A stretch of DNA of 16,919 nucleotides from an uncultured Megamonas sp. (GTDB lineage: Bacteria; Bacillota; Negativicutes; Selenomonadales; Selenomonadaceae). Positions 1 to 7,516 of the stretch are shown here, piece after piece. Positions within the stretch are counted from its first letter, which is position 1, and each line of letters begins with the position of its first letter. The stretch is taken from the NCBI GenBank assembly GCA_900554895.1, contig USIX01000037.1, forward strand, positions 1-16,919. Reading direction: 5' to 3'. Position numbers and translations under genes: made by a program. Under the pieces are notes generated by a model. It did no database searches. It was given only the letters and a program-made list of their open reading frames with translations, and was not told the DNA's origin.

Positions 1-53
1 AAAGCGAGACGACCAATACGGCCGAAACCATTAATAGCAACTTTAACTGCCAT
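1..53 (-). CDS. gap: Glyceraldehyde-3-phosphate dehydrogenase, N-terminal fragment (runs off the window)
   Basis: The minus strand from 53 down to the window edge encodes MAVKVAINGFGRIGRLAF, the N-terminal Rossmann strand and NAD-binding GFGRIGR motif (residues 9-15) of type I glyceraldehyde-3-phosphate dehydrogenase. This enzyme oxidises and phosphorylates glyceraldehyde 3-phosphate in glycolysis. Only 17 complete codons are present; the catalytic Cys lies outside the window. The ATG at 51-53 is preceded by an AGGGGG ribosome binding site (62-67). A promoter at 237-266 and a leader of roughly 175 bases precede it. The neighbouring genes of a possible glycolytic operon would lie to the left and cannot be seen. 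Confidence 0.93.
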   Translation of the reverse strand, partial: MAVKVAINGFGRIGRLA

Positions 54-236
54 TTAAAAATACCCCCTAAAAAGTAAAAAAAAGTTTTTCCAGCATAACT
101 GGAATAATATTTAACTAAAATTTGTACATATGCAAATTTTAGCTGATAACATAGAAAAAAACTTAACTAGCATATAAATCAAATAAATTATGTAACTTCT
201 TATCAGACATATACTTACAAGTTTTCTACTAGAATT
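54..236 (-). promoter_or_regulatory. Long 5' leader of the gap gene with a small hairpin
   Basis: This stretch has no open frame and reads as an untranslated leader between the gap promoter and the gap start codon. On the minus strand a hairpin with arms TTCCAG/CTGGAA (88-93 and 99-104, loop of 5) is followed a few bases later by a run of eight T, just before the ribosome binding site. It resembles a weak intrinsic terminator or attenuator, but the stem is only 6 bp. No known riboswitch was recognised. Confidence 0.35.
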
Positions 237-266
237 ATAATACAATAAATAACATCAAATTGTCAA
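237..266 (-). promoter_or_regulatory. Promoter for gap
   Basis: On the minus strand a perfect TTGACA -35 box (261-266) is followed after 18 bases by TATTAT (237-242), with an overlapping TATAAT shifted three bases downstream (234-239). The elements point towards gap. Start of transcription would be near 230. The SCIFF maturase terminator at 371-425 isolates this promoter from the upstream transcript. Confidence 0.6.
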
Positions 267-370
267 TAATTTCAACCATTTTTTTATGGTATATTTATGA
301 AGCCATACATAAAATAAATTTATCTTCCAGTCTGCTTTTTCTCTTTAGTATATTCTATTCTCCATTAAAT

Positions 371-425
371 AAAAAAAACCTGCTTCATATTAAAAAAAAT
401 ATAATATAAAGCAGATTTTTTACCA
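371..425 (-). terminator. Rho-independent terminator after the SCIFF maturase gene
   Basis: Arms CTGCTTCATATTA (380-392) and TAATATAAAGCAG (402-414) form a 13-bp stem with one G-U pair on the minus-strand RNA, loop of 9, followed by eight T on the minus strand (371-378). On the plus strand the right arm is followed by a run of T too, so it could work in both directions. It lies about 20 bases past the maturase stop codon. Confidence 0.85.
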
Positions 426-443
426 AACTTTTACACAATCGGC

Positions 444-1805
444 TTATAAACCGAATTTCTTCGCTGTCTGAACGACGATTGCACATTCGCAGCGTTTCTT
501 TTGAAGTTCACAGCCAAGTTCATACGGTTCATGAATATTGCCGTGGAATAAATCAGCATTGGCATGACAGCCGCCGCTGCAGAAGAATTTTGCCCAACAG
601 TTACGGCATTTTTCCTTGCTGAGAACGTGCGTACTCCTGAATTCTTTTGGCAGTTCGGTATTTTTTACACCTTCAAACACATTGCCGAGCATATAGTTTT
701 CTCTGCCGGCGAACTGATGACAAGGATATAAATTGCCGTCAGCAGCTACAGCGAAATATTCATGACCGGCACCGCAACCGCTGAGACGTTTTGCCACGCA
801 CGGACCGTGTTCAAGGTCGATATTGAAATGGAAGAAGAAGAAACCCTTACCTTCTTTTTGACGTTTCAGATAAATTTCCGTAAGCTTATCGTATTCAGCA
901 AAAATCGTCGGTAAGTCTTTTTCAGTAAAACCGTATGGAGAATCTTTAAGCACTACCGGTTCTACGGATAAAATATCAAAGCCTTCATCCGCCATATTCA
1001 GTACATCTTTGGAAAAATCCATATTGCGATTAGTGAACGTACCGCGCAGATAGTAGTTTTCTCCGTTGCGGGAAGCTACCAGTTTTTTGAAATTCTTGAC
1101 TACTTTATCATATGTGCCGTTGCCACCGACATCAGGACGCATGTAGTCATGAACTTCTTTACGTCCGTCAAGACTGAGTACCATACTGATATTATTGTCA
1201 TTAAGCCATTTTATATTATCATCATTCAAAAGAACACCGTTTGTCGTAAGTGTCAGTTTAAAAATTTTTCCAGTTTCTTTTTCTTTTTGGCGAACATATT
1301 CCGTAACATATTTAACAACCGGCATATTAACAAGCGGTTCACCGCCGAAAAAGTCGATTTCACAATGCTTGCGCTTGCCACTGTGAGCAATAATATAGTC
1401 AACAGCTGCTTTGCCGACTTCTTTCGTCATAAGGCGACGGTCATGACCCATATCGCCTGTTCCGGCAAAACAGTAACGGCAGCGCAGATTACAGTCCTCT
1501 GCAACGAGAAGACACATGGATTTAACAAGACCTGTTTCACCGAAATACGGCGGTATATCAATATCCGGTGCAAAAAGTTCACCGCGTTTCATCAGTTCAT
1601 GCAGTTCCGCCAGAATTTCCTGCAAATCCGCCTTATCATACGTACCGGAAAGTTTTTCCAGAACTTCCTCATCATTAGTACCGTCAAAATAATCCATCAC
1701 GTCATAAACGGTTTTATCAATTAAATGCACAGTAGAACTGTTTACATCCAATAAAATATACATACCGTTCTGATAAAATTTGTGTATCTTATTACTCATA
1801 GCCAT
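444..1805 (-). CDS. SCIFF peptide maturase, radical SAM/SPASM thioether-forming enzyme
   Basis: This 453-residue protein fits the radical SAM maturase family that acts on the SCIFF peptide (CteB in Clostridium thermocellum). Known members use S-adenosylmethionine to form a Cys-Thr thioether crosslink. Visible parts: an N-terminal peptide-recognition (RRE/PqqD-like) region at about residues 5-80; the radical SAM cluster CNLRCRYC with C105, C109 and C112; the FGGEP motif at 153-157 for SAM binding; and a C-terminal SPASM region with cysteines at 336, 344, 362, 400, 403, 409, 413, 432, 439 and 441, enough for two auxiliary iron-sulfur clusters. The start ATG (1803-1805) has an AGAGGTG site 13 bases upstream; the in-frame ATG two codons later is an alternative. 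The substrate gene lies 166 bases upstream on the same strand, which supports the assignment strongly. Confidence 0.95.
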   Translation of the reverse strand: MAMSNKIHKFYQNGMYILLDVNSSTVHLIDKTVYDVMDYFDGTNDEEVLEKLSGTYDKADLQEILAELHELMKRGELFAPDIDIPPYFGETGLVKSMCLLVAEDCNLRCRYCFAGTGDMGHDRRLMTKEVGKAAVDYIIAHSGKRKHCEIDFFGGEPLVNMPVVKYVTEYVRQKEKETGKIFKLTLTTNGVLLNDDNIKWLNDNNISMVLSLDGRKEVHDYMRPDVGGNGTYDKVVKNFKKLVASRNGENYYLRGTFTNRNMDFSKDVLNMADEGFDILSVEPVVLKDSPYGFTEKDLPTIFAEYDKLTEIYLKRQKEGKGFFFFHFNIDLEHGPCVAKRLSGCGAGHEYFAVAADGNLYPCHQFAGRENYMLGNVFEGVKNTELPKEFRSTHVLSKEKCRNCWAKFFCSGGCHANADLFHGNIHEPYELGCELQKKRCECAIVVQTAKKFGL

Positions 1806-1883
1806 TACTTAAAAATTACACCTCTAAAAATAATTTTCATTTATAACAAATTACATTTTATAATTCTATTTATCAAGCTGTCA

Positions 1884-1914
1884 TTCATTTTTCTTTGCAT
1901 CAAAGAAAAATGAA
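1884..1914. repeat. Perfect 14-bp palindrome with 3-base loop in the SCIFF-maturase spacer
   Basis: TTCATTTTTCTTTG (1884-1897) is followed by CAT and then its exact reverse complement (1901-1914). Nothing in the flanking genes explains it. The strings ATTTTTCTTTG and AAAAATGAACAT recur, separated by 9 instead of 8 bases, at 9537-9568, so it may belong to a dispersed short-repeat family. In the minus-strand transcript it would fold as a long AU-rich hairpin between the SCIFF terminator and the maturase start, where it could also affect mRNA stability. Confidence 0.75.
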
Positions 1915-1932
1915 CATATACCTCTTTTACAG

Positions 1933-1960
1933 TAAGAAAGGGACTGTATAAACAGTCCCT
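1933..1960 (-). terminator. Terminator or attenuator directly after the SCIFF gene
   Basis: AGGGACTGT (1939-1947) pairs perfectly with ACAGTCCCT (1952-1960), loop of 4; on the minus strand the stem is followed by TTTCTT. It starts 12 bases past the SCIFF stop. Partial read-through would give much peptide mRNA and less maturase mRNA, a common layout for peptide-enzyme pairs. The T tract is interrupted, which fits incomplete termination. That role is inference. Confidence 0.75.
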
Positions 1961-1971
1961 CTGTTTTAATA

Positions 1972-2112
1972 TTAGTGTTTTTCGCAAACCTGATTGCCCA
2001 CTGTGCAGGAAGTTTTGCAAGCGGATTGGCAGGAAGCCTGGCATTCGCCGCAGCCGCCGGTTTTAACACTAGCTTGTAAATAAGGTTTGTTTACAGTTTT
2101 AATATGTTTCAT
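1972..2112 (-). CDS. SCIFF six-cysteine ribosomal peptide precursor (46 aa)
   Basis: The minus strand encodes a 46-residue peptide starting MKHIKTVNKPYLQASVKTGG, followed by a cysteine-rich core with cysteines at 21, 24, 28, 32, 36 and 43 and ending CEKH. It matches the SCIFF family (six cysteines in about forty-five residues), a near-universal clostridial RiPP precursor of unknown final function. The N-terminal KHIKT leader and the GGCGEC...SCQSACKTSCT core are typical. C32 and T37 are both present; from memory these are the positions joined in the C. thermocellum peptide CteA. The ribosome binding site is AGGAGCG, 7 bases before the ATG. The maturase gene follows on the same strand, separated by a terminator-like hairpin. 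It is too short for most automatic gene callers. Confidence 0.96.
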   Translation of the reverse strand: MKHIKTVNKPYLQASVKTGGCGECQASCQSACKTSCTVGNQVCEKH

Positions 2113-2144
2113 CTATATCGCTCCTTTTCTTTTTAATACATAAT

Positions 2145-2173
2145 ATTTTATATGCTTTTATCAAATTAAGCAA
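2145..2173 (-). promoter_or_regulatory. Candidate promoter for the SCIFF gene
   Basis: On the minus strand TTGCTT (2168-2173), 17 bases, then TAAAAT (2145-2150), about 33 bases upstream of the SCIFF start codon. No hairpin terminator is visible between the preceding gene and this point, so some read-through from upstream is also possible. Confidence 0.45.
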
Positions 2174-2181
2174 GTTTTTTA

Positions 2182-3309
2182 CTATTTTTCCGGAACCAGT
2201 ATTATCTGAACCGGCAGATTGGAAGCTCCCGGCGGCGTGTATTCAAAATAAACATCATCACTATTATTGTATGTTCCCAAGTACGAATAATAATTTAAAT
2301 TTTTATCATGACCAAAAAACGGTATATTTTCCGGTGTACTGATTAATTTTTTTTCGCCGTCTTTACCTACACGTACCGTCATGGCTCCGGCATAAACACC
2401 GCCCATCGGCTTTAAGTAGTAACTTGTTTTTCCTTCTCCTTCAATATTGAGATGAATATTATAGTTGATACCGTAATTACCGAAATTATGCGTGCGCAGA
2501 CGGTCAGTCTTGTCTATACCGTACTTATATAAATCAGTTTCATTATCGCCGATATAAAAATATGCTTTTTCTTTCCGTTTTGAATTGTACGGTAGCATAT
2601 TAGTCAGATAACGGTCTGCTTTCCTGAATGTACCGCGCAGCAGCTGCTTATCCTTAGACAGTACCGGTACATATCTGGCATAATCGTACAAATCAGCATT
2701 TGACGGAGCAAGTACGACAGTCACCTTTAAATTCTCCTGTGCATTGAAATCGAATATACCGTATACCAAATCACCGCTCGGTATAATTCTCTGTCCGTCT
2801 TCCGGACGCAAAAGGGCTCTGCCGTATGGACGCAGAGTAATTTCCCGCGTTTTCTGCTCGCTGAAATAACGCTGCATGGTAACTTTTCCTACATATAAAT
2901 AATCGGCACTCGGCCCAGCAACTGCTTCTCTCGTTACAGTAATCTTATTCGGTTTATTTGACATATTGCGGATAACGACAGCTATCTTTTTGTTGTCCTC
3001 TGTACCGTTCACATGATAATACAAAAGACGTGTATTTCCTTTGACCGTATCTTCGTATAAAACTCCGTCATCCGACACTGTTTCCGGCGAATCAGAAAAT
3101 AATAGTGTCGTATCTTTATCTTCCGATTTCATGAATAAAAGTTTATTCGCTTCATAATCTTTTACTCTATCATCATTTTTATCCAATATAATCGTTGCAG
3201 GTTTTGTTTCTTCCTGTTCTTTATTATTTTCCGCTTGCACGGTATTCGTCAATAAAGTAGTTGTTAAAATAGTAAATGCTATCAGATTGAATACTTTTTT
3301 TAAACTCAT
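2182..3309 (-). CDS. Secreted protein of unknown function
   Basis: About 375 residues with a clear N-terminal signal peptide: KK, a hydrophobic stretch of about 16 residues, then a likely cleavage after VQA near residue 27 (counting from the second Met). The mature part is charged, rich in Tyr, Thr and Asn, and predicted by eye to be mostly beta strand. It has no cysteine, no LPXTG anchor, no SLH domain and no catalytic motif I recognise. I do not recognise the family. I chose the second of two adjacent ATGs (3307-3309) because it is 7 bases from the GAGG site at 3317-3320; the first (3310-3312) is only 4 away. It sits 75 bases after a membrane-anchored polysaccharide deacetylase gene, so an envelope or exopolysaccharide role is possible but only inferred. 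Confidence 0.85.
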   Translation of the reverse strand: MSLKKVFNLIAFTILTTTLLTNTVQAENNKEQEETKPATIILDKNDDRVKDYEANKLLFMKSEDKDTTLLFSDSPETVSDDGVLYEDTVKGNTRLLYYHVNGTEDNKKIAVVIRNMSNKPNKITVTREAVAGPSADYLYVGKVTMQRYFSEQKTREITLRPYGRALLRPEDGQRIIPSGDLVYGIFDFNAQENLKVTVVLAPSNADLYDYARYVPVLSKDKQLLRGTFRKADRYLTNMLPYNSKRKEKAYFYIGDNETDLYKYGIDKTDRLRTHNFGNYGINYNIHLNIEGEGKTSYYLKPMGGVYAGAMTVRVGKDGEKKLISTPENIPFFGHDKNLNYYSYLGTYNNSDDVYFEYTPPGASNLPVQIILVPEK

Positions 3310-3387
3310 CATTCTTCCTCAATTATTTATATATTGATATCTGTTATGTTAAACATGATAAAACGATTTGCCAGTATGATAGATATG

Positions 3388-4182
3388 TTAATATATATGC
3401 TGATTAATCCCCAGCCTATAAAGTACTTTCGTTTTCAATATGCGCCATTTAAAACCCAAACTGCCGAAACGGTAATTTGATACATTCGTTCTCTGCAGTA
3501 AATAATTATCCGTGTTCGGTTCGTTATAACCGGCATCACCCGTTACAGCCGCTAGATAATTGTTGTTCTTGAGACACTGTATGCTTTCATCCGTATAAAC
3601 ACCGTTGGGATATGAAAAGAAATAAATTGTTTTCATGCCATTCCATTCCATCAACAGTTTGGATAATTTGATTTCATCATCCAATTTATCGACAGGAACT
3701 TCATCAAGCGGTATATGATTAGCCGTATGACTGCCGATTTCAATACCGCGATTTTGCATTTCCTTTAACTGCTGCCAGCTGACATATCCTTCCCTGCCGA
3801 TATAATTCGTTGCCATGAACATTGTGGCTTTCATATTCATCGCTTCCACCATCGGCATCATATTATAGTAATTATCCGCATACCCGTCGTCAAAAGACAG
3901 AATTATCGGATTGGGCGGCAGTTCTTCACCGTATTTTTGAGCACGGATATAATCCATGAATGATATCGTATTATAACCGTTTTCCTTAAAATAATTTAAC
4001 TGTTCTTGAAATTGCTGTCTTGATAACGTATAGTCATCCGTATTGACAGTCTTGTCGTTTACCCGGTGGTATTCAAAAATCAGTACGCCCTGCGGCGGAT
4101 ATATATATACGGATGCTACTATACCTGCCATAAACAGAATAAATACAGCTGCTGCCGCTATTATCCATTTCTTTATGCTCAT
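3388..4182 (-). CDS. Membrane-anchored polysaccharide deacetylase (NodB/CE4 family)
   Basis: A 264-residue protein with an N-terminal membrane anchor (residues 5-27), so the catalytic domain faces the outside of the cytoplasmic membrane. CE4 motifs are visible: SFDDG at 96-100 (catalytic base D98, metal ligand D99), SHTANH at 151-156 (metal ligands H152 and H156) and SYPNG at 190-194. The family removes N-acetyl groups from peptidoglycan or other beta-linked amino sugars; the substrate cannot be told from sequence. Its ATG overlaps the whiA stop codon by one base (TAATG), indicating translational coupling. An AAGGTGA site lies 12 bases upstream inside whiA. Confidence 0.92.
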   Translation of the reverse strand: MSIKKWIIAAAAVFILFMAGIVASVYIYPPQGVLIFEYHRVNDKTVNTDDYTLSRQQFQEQLNYFKENGYNTISFMDYIRAQKYGEELPPNPIILSFDDGYADNYYNMMPMVEAMNMKATMFMATNYIGREGYVSWQQLKEMQNRGIEIGSHTANHIPLDEVPVDKLDDEIKLSKLLMEWNGMKTIYFFSYPNGVYTDESIQCLKNNNYLAAVTGDAGYNEPNTDNYLLQRTNVSNYRFGSLGFKWRILKTKVLYRLGINQHIY

Positions 4183-5135
4183 TATTCGGTCGCATCACCT
4201 TTCTTTAATTGTTCTGCCAAAACTTCTAATTTGCGTATACGGTGATTTATGGCTGAACGGCTGCAGTTCAAAAGTTCCGCCAGTTCGGCAAGCGAAGCTT
4301 CCGGATTGTTCATTCTGATTTCAGCCGTCTGTTTCACCGTTTTCGGCAAATCATCATATTTATCGTATTTTTTTATGATTTTTATATTGTCAATTTGCCT
4401 TACGGCAGCATTAATCATTCGCTGAAGATTAGCTGTCTCGCAATTAATCAGACGATTTACCTGATTTCTGATTTCTTTCAGATTACGTGCTGATTCAAAC
4501 TCTTGCAGTAAATCATCTTCAACGCCGATTAAGCCCAAAAGCTCTAAAATAGCTTCGCTTTCCTTCAAATATATTATATAGACTTTTTTTCTGTCCGTAA
4601 TACCGGCGGGCAAATACAATTCATGGCACAAACTTAAAATCAATCGGGCAAAATTATAATTGCCCGTAACAAATTCCAGATGATACTGACCTTCCGGACG
4701 GTTCACCGAACCGCCGCCCAGAAAAGCGCCTCGCAGATACGCTATCTTACAGCAGTCTTTTTGCAGAAAATTGCGGTCCGTACCGGCGTCCAGCAGATTT
4801 TTCGCCGACAGAAAACCGAGCTGTTTCAAAATACTGTTCGTTTCCGGTGAAGGAATAGCCCTCACCGAATAGCTGTTATGCTTACGCAGACGGCGTGAAC
4901 GCCTCACCGTAACCTCTGTATGGATTTTCGGTACGCTTGCTTTAAACAAGGACAGAATTTTTCGTGCCACAGCCGCATTTTCCGTAACAAAATTAATGCC
5001 GAAATCATGCTTGCTGTTAAAGGAAATCGTAGCTCCCATACGCAACAGTGCCGCAAGTTCCGCCATTTTACAGCATATCTTCTCTCCTAGAACATGCACC
5101 AGTTCATTTTTCACCTGACTGGCAAACGATGACAT
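4182..5135 (-). CDS. whiA: DNA-binding protein WhiA
   Basis: A 317-residue protein matching WhiA in length and layout. The N-terminal half is a LAGLIDADG-homing-endonuclease-like fold (LRMGATISF around 31-39 and YLRGAFLGGGSVNRPEGQYH at 133-152), and a C-terminal helix-turn-helix spans about 280-303 (SLAELAELLNCSRSAINHRIRKL). WhiA controls sporulation genes in Streptomyces and affects cell division and chromosome segregation in Bacillus. It usually lies next to yvcK and rapZ, as here. The ribosome binding site is GAGGATGG before the ATG at 5133-5135. The 100-base gap to yvcK holds a possible -10 box (TATACT on the minus strand) but no convincing -35, so I do not call a promoter. Confidence 0.96.
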   Translation of the reverse strand: MSSFASQVKNELVHVLGEKICCKMAELAALLRMGATISFNSKHDFGINFVTENAAVARKILSLFKASVPKIHTEVTVRRSRRLRKHNSYSVRAIPSPETNSILKQLGFLSAKNLLDAGTDRNFLQKDCCKIAYLRGAFLGGGSVNRPEGQYHLEFVTGNYNFARLILSLCHELYLPAGITDRKKVYIIYLKESEAILELLGLIGVEDDLLQEFESARNLKEIRNQVNRLINCETANLQRMINAAVRQIDNIKIIKKYDKYDDLPKTVKQTAEIRMNNPEASLAELAELLNCSRSAINHRIRKLEVLAEQLKKGDATE

Positions 5136-5235
5136 TTTAGCACCATCCTCTAAAAATAAATTAAACTTGCCATGCTGGCCAAACCTTTAAACAGTATAAT
5201 GCAGGCTGAATATTTCCACTAACACAGCAGATATT

Positions 5236-6531
5236 TTAATTATCGCGCTGCAATGTATGATAAATTTCCATAACCTGATGCGCTAGTTTCAAAGAATCAT
5301 GATGTATCATTTGAGAATCATCTATAATATCTGCTTTAAAACATTTAACGCCCAAATCCTCAATGGCATTTTCATCAACAAGTACAGGATACTGCCCTTC
5401 ACGCGCATAATACTCCTGCATTTCCTGCGAAATCGGTTTATTGTTCACCAGTACATAATCCACAATGCCGTTTCCGCCGTGTTCAATCAAAGCGCGCACG
5501 TGCATTGATGCCGTATAGTCATCCGTTTCCCCCGGCTGCGTCATCACATTGCAGATATAAATCTTTATGGCACTGCTCTCTCTTATCTCCTTGGCTATGT
5601 CTTCAACCAGTAAATTCGGAATAACGCTCGTATAAAGACTGCCCGGACCGAGTACAATAACTTCCGCTTCGCGAATTGCTTTCAATGTGGACGGTACTGC
5701 TTCCACCTGACGCGGAAAAATATGCACCCGTTTTATGCGCTTGTGCACGAGCGGAATTTGCGACTCGCCGTCAACAACACTTCCGTCATCCATCGTAGCA
5801 CTGAGACATACTTTTGCTGTCGTCGCCGGAAAAACTCTGCCTTTTACGGCAAGAACACGGCTCGACTCTTTCAGTGCCTGCTCAATATCACCGGTAACTT
5901 CCGTCATCGCCGTAATGAACAGGTTGCCGAAACTGTGTCCTGCCAAATCACTATTACCTGTGAAACGATATTGAAACAGTTTTTCCATCATCGGCTCCGT
6001 ATCAGCAAGCGCTACCAGACAATTACGCAAATCTCCCGGCGGAATGACATTGAACTCTTCACGCAATCTGCCGGAAGAACCGCCATCATCCGCTACCGTT
6101 ACAACGGCTGTAACATTGCGCGTTACCTCCTTCATACCGCGCAGCAGAACAGAAAGACCTGTACCGCCGCCGACGACAGTAATATTAGGACCTTTATCCA
6201 GACGGCGATGCTCATAAATCATATCTACCAGACGGCCTGATTTATCCGGAACGAGTACAGTAATCAGTGAACGGATTATCATGCGTGTTGCTAGCAGCAT
6301 AATCATCACGCCGCAAACAATGACGATACTGCCGACAATAGCCGTCACCGTATAATCATATGTTCCTGTCCATGTATACGCCATATAAAATAAAAGCTCT
6401 TCAAAACTGTCAAGATATTTATAATTAAAAACTACCGCCAGCCCCATGCCTGTCAAAATTACGCCGACAGCAAACAAAAACAGCCAGCGTTTGAACTTCA
6501 TTCCTGGATAAAGCCATTTCAATAAATGCAT
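5236..6531 (-). CDS. yvcK: YvcK/CofD-like gluconeogenesis and cell-shape factor
   Basis: A 431-residue protein of the YvcK (GlmR) family, which binds UDP-sugars and links carbon supply to peptidoglycan synthesis. Two N-terminal membrane segments (about 16-36 and 62-82) precede the Rossmann-like CofD domain. Motifs: GGGTG at 121-125, ADDGGSSGRLR at 147-157, PPGDLRN at 164-170 and GHSFGN at 198-203. The Bacillus protein lacks the membrane part; the longer form is common in Negativicutes and some Clostridia. Gap to rapZ is 15 bases, so the two are one transcription unit. The start ATG (6529-6531) has AAGGAT about 10 bases upstream. Confidence 0.95.
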   Translation of the reverse strand: MHLLKWLYPGMKFKRWLFLFAVGVILTGMGLAVVFNYKYLDSFEELLFYMAYTWTGTYDYTVTAIVGSIVIVCGVMIMLLATRMIIRSLITVLVPDKSGRLVDMIYEHRRLDKGPNITVVGGGTGLSVLLRGMKEVTRNVTAVVTVADDGGSSGRLREEFNVIPPGDLRNCLVALADTEPMMEKLFQYRFTGNSDLAGHSFGNLFITAMTEVTGDIEQALKESSRVLAVKGRVFPATTAKVCLSATMDDGSVVDGESQIPLVHKRIKRVHIFPRQVEAVPSTLKAIREAEVIVLGPGSLYTSVIPNLLVEDIAKEIRESSAIKIYICNVMTQPGETDDYTASMHVRALIEHGGNGIVDYVLVNNKPISQEMQEYYAREGQYPVLVDENAIEDLGVKCFKADIIDDSQMIHHDSLKLAHQVMEIYHTLQRDN

Positions 6532-6546
6532 TTATTATCTATCCTT

Positions 6547-7452
6547 TCATTCATCAATAACGTCTTCATCCGCTAGATGTTCTTCTACTTTATTTTTCAT
6601 CAAATCACGATGCTCGATATTCACCAGGTAATTTTTATCCTTCAGCAATTTATAAATATGATGCGCTATATAAACCGAACGGTGCATGCCGCCCGTACAG
6701 CCGATGGCAATTACCAGCTGACTTTTTCCTTCATTTATATACTGCGGCACAAGGAAAGAAATAAAATCATCCAGTTTTTCCTTAAACTGCGTCGTAACAT
6801 CAAACTTACTGATATATTGAGATACCTCTGCAACATTGCCGCTCTTATAACGCAGTTTCTCATCATAAAACGGATTAGGCAGAAATCTTACGTCTAAAAT
6901 CAAATCAGCCTCGAGCGGTACGCCGAATTTAAAACCGAAAGACAAAACATTTATATTCATTTTGCCGCTGTCGCCCGTTTTGAACAGCTTGGAAATGCGC
7001 TCCTTCAATTCACCCGTTTTTAAACAACTTGTATCAATAATATGCGTTGCTCTCTGTTTTATCTTGGCAAGAGCCTTACGCTCCTGCTCTATAGCATCGC
7101 TGACCAGCGCATTCGGGTCCATAGGATGACGACGGCGCGTTTCTTTATACCGTCTGATAATGACTGCATCGGATGCATCCATAAATAATAATTGGTACGG
7201 TACCTTCTGTTCATCTATTTCATCAAGCACCTGCATAAATGTATTGAAAAAATTCTTGCTGCGCGCGTCAACCACCAGTACGAATTTTTGCATATGGTCG
7301 GAGGAATGACTGCATAATTCCACAAATTTCGGGATAAGCAATGGAGGAAGATTATCCACGCAGAAATAATCCAAATCCTCCAAACTGCGACATGCCAGTG
7401 TTTTGCCTGCACCGGACATGCCTGTAACTATTACCAGTTTAAAATCCTTCAT
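6547..7452 (-). CDS. rapZ: RapZ/YvcJ nucleotide-binding protein
   Basis: A 301-residue P-loop protein. Walker A is GMSGAGKT at residues 11-18, with DVRFLPNP at 187-194 and the C-terminal GCTGGMHRSV at 251-260, all hallmarks of the RapZ (YvcJ) family. In E. coli RapZ is an RNA-binding adaptor that senses glucosamine 6-phosphate and targets the sRNA GlmZ; in Bacillus YvcJ binds and hydrolyses nucleotides and affects competence. First gene of the conserved rapZ-yvcK-whiA group. The ribosome binding site is AGAGGTG, 9 bases before the ATG. Confidence 0.95.
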   Translation of the reverse strand: MKDFKLVIVTGMSGAGKTLACRSLEDLDYFCVDNLPPLLIPKFVELCSHSSDHMQKFVLVVDARSKNFFNTFMQVLDEIDEQKVPYQLLFMDASDAVIIRRYKETRRRHPMDPNALVSDAIEQERKALAKIKQRATHIIDTSCLKTGELKERISKLFKTGDSGKMNINVLSFGFKFGVPLEADLILDVRFLPNPFYDEKLRYKSGNVAEVSQYISKFDVTTQFKEKLDDFISFLVPQYINEGKSQLVIAIGCTGGMHRSVYIAHHIYKLLKDKNYLVNIEHRDLMKNKVEEHLADEDVIDE

Positions 7453-7487
7453 ATAATAAACACCTCTAATCTGTAAAAATTTAAATA

Positions 7488-7516
7488 TATATCATTTATT
7501 ATACCCTGAATGTCAA
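7488..7516 (-). promoter_or_regulatory. Possible promoter for the rapZ-yvcK-whiA unit
   Basis: On the minus strand a perfect TTGACA (7511-7516) overlaps the stop codon of the upstream phosphatase gene. At 17 bases the -10 is GATATA (7488-7493), which is weak. A perfect TATAAT (7498-7503) lies nearby but only 7 bases from this -35. Read-through from the phosphatase gene is equally possible, as no terminator separates them. Confidence 0.35.

Noticed and set aside
1149..1724. 191-codon plus-strand open frame
   Set aside because: It is antisense to the radical SAM maturase, whose iron-sulfur motifs are unmistakable; the plus-strand product is low-complexity and has no ribosome binding site.
1841..2069. 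Two 62-67 codon minus-strand frames over the SCIFF gene
   Set aside because: Both are out-of-frame readings of the SCIFF gene and its spacer; only the 46-codon frame has a ribosome binding site and matches a known family.
5167..5182. TTGCCATGCTGGCCAA upstream of whiA as an operator
   Set aside because: Only five of eight base pairs are symmetric, so it is not clearly a palindrome.
5722..6240. 172-codon plus-strand open frame
   Set aside because: Shadow of yvcK; the conserved GGGTG and PPGDLRN motifs are on the minus strand.
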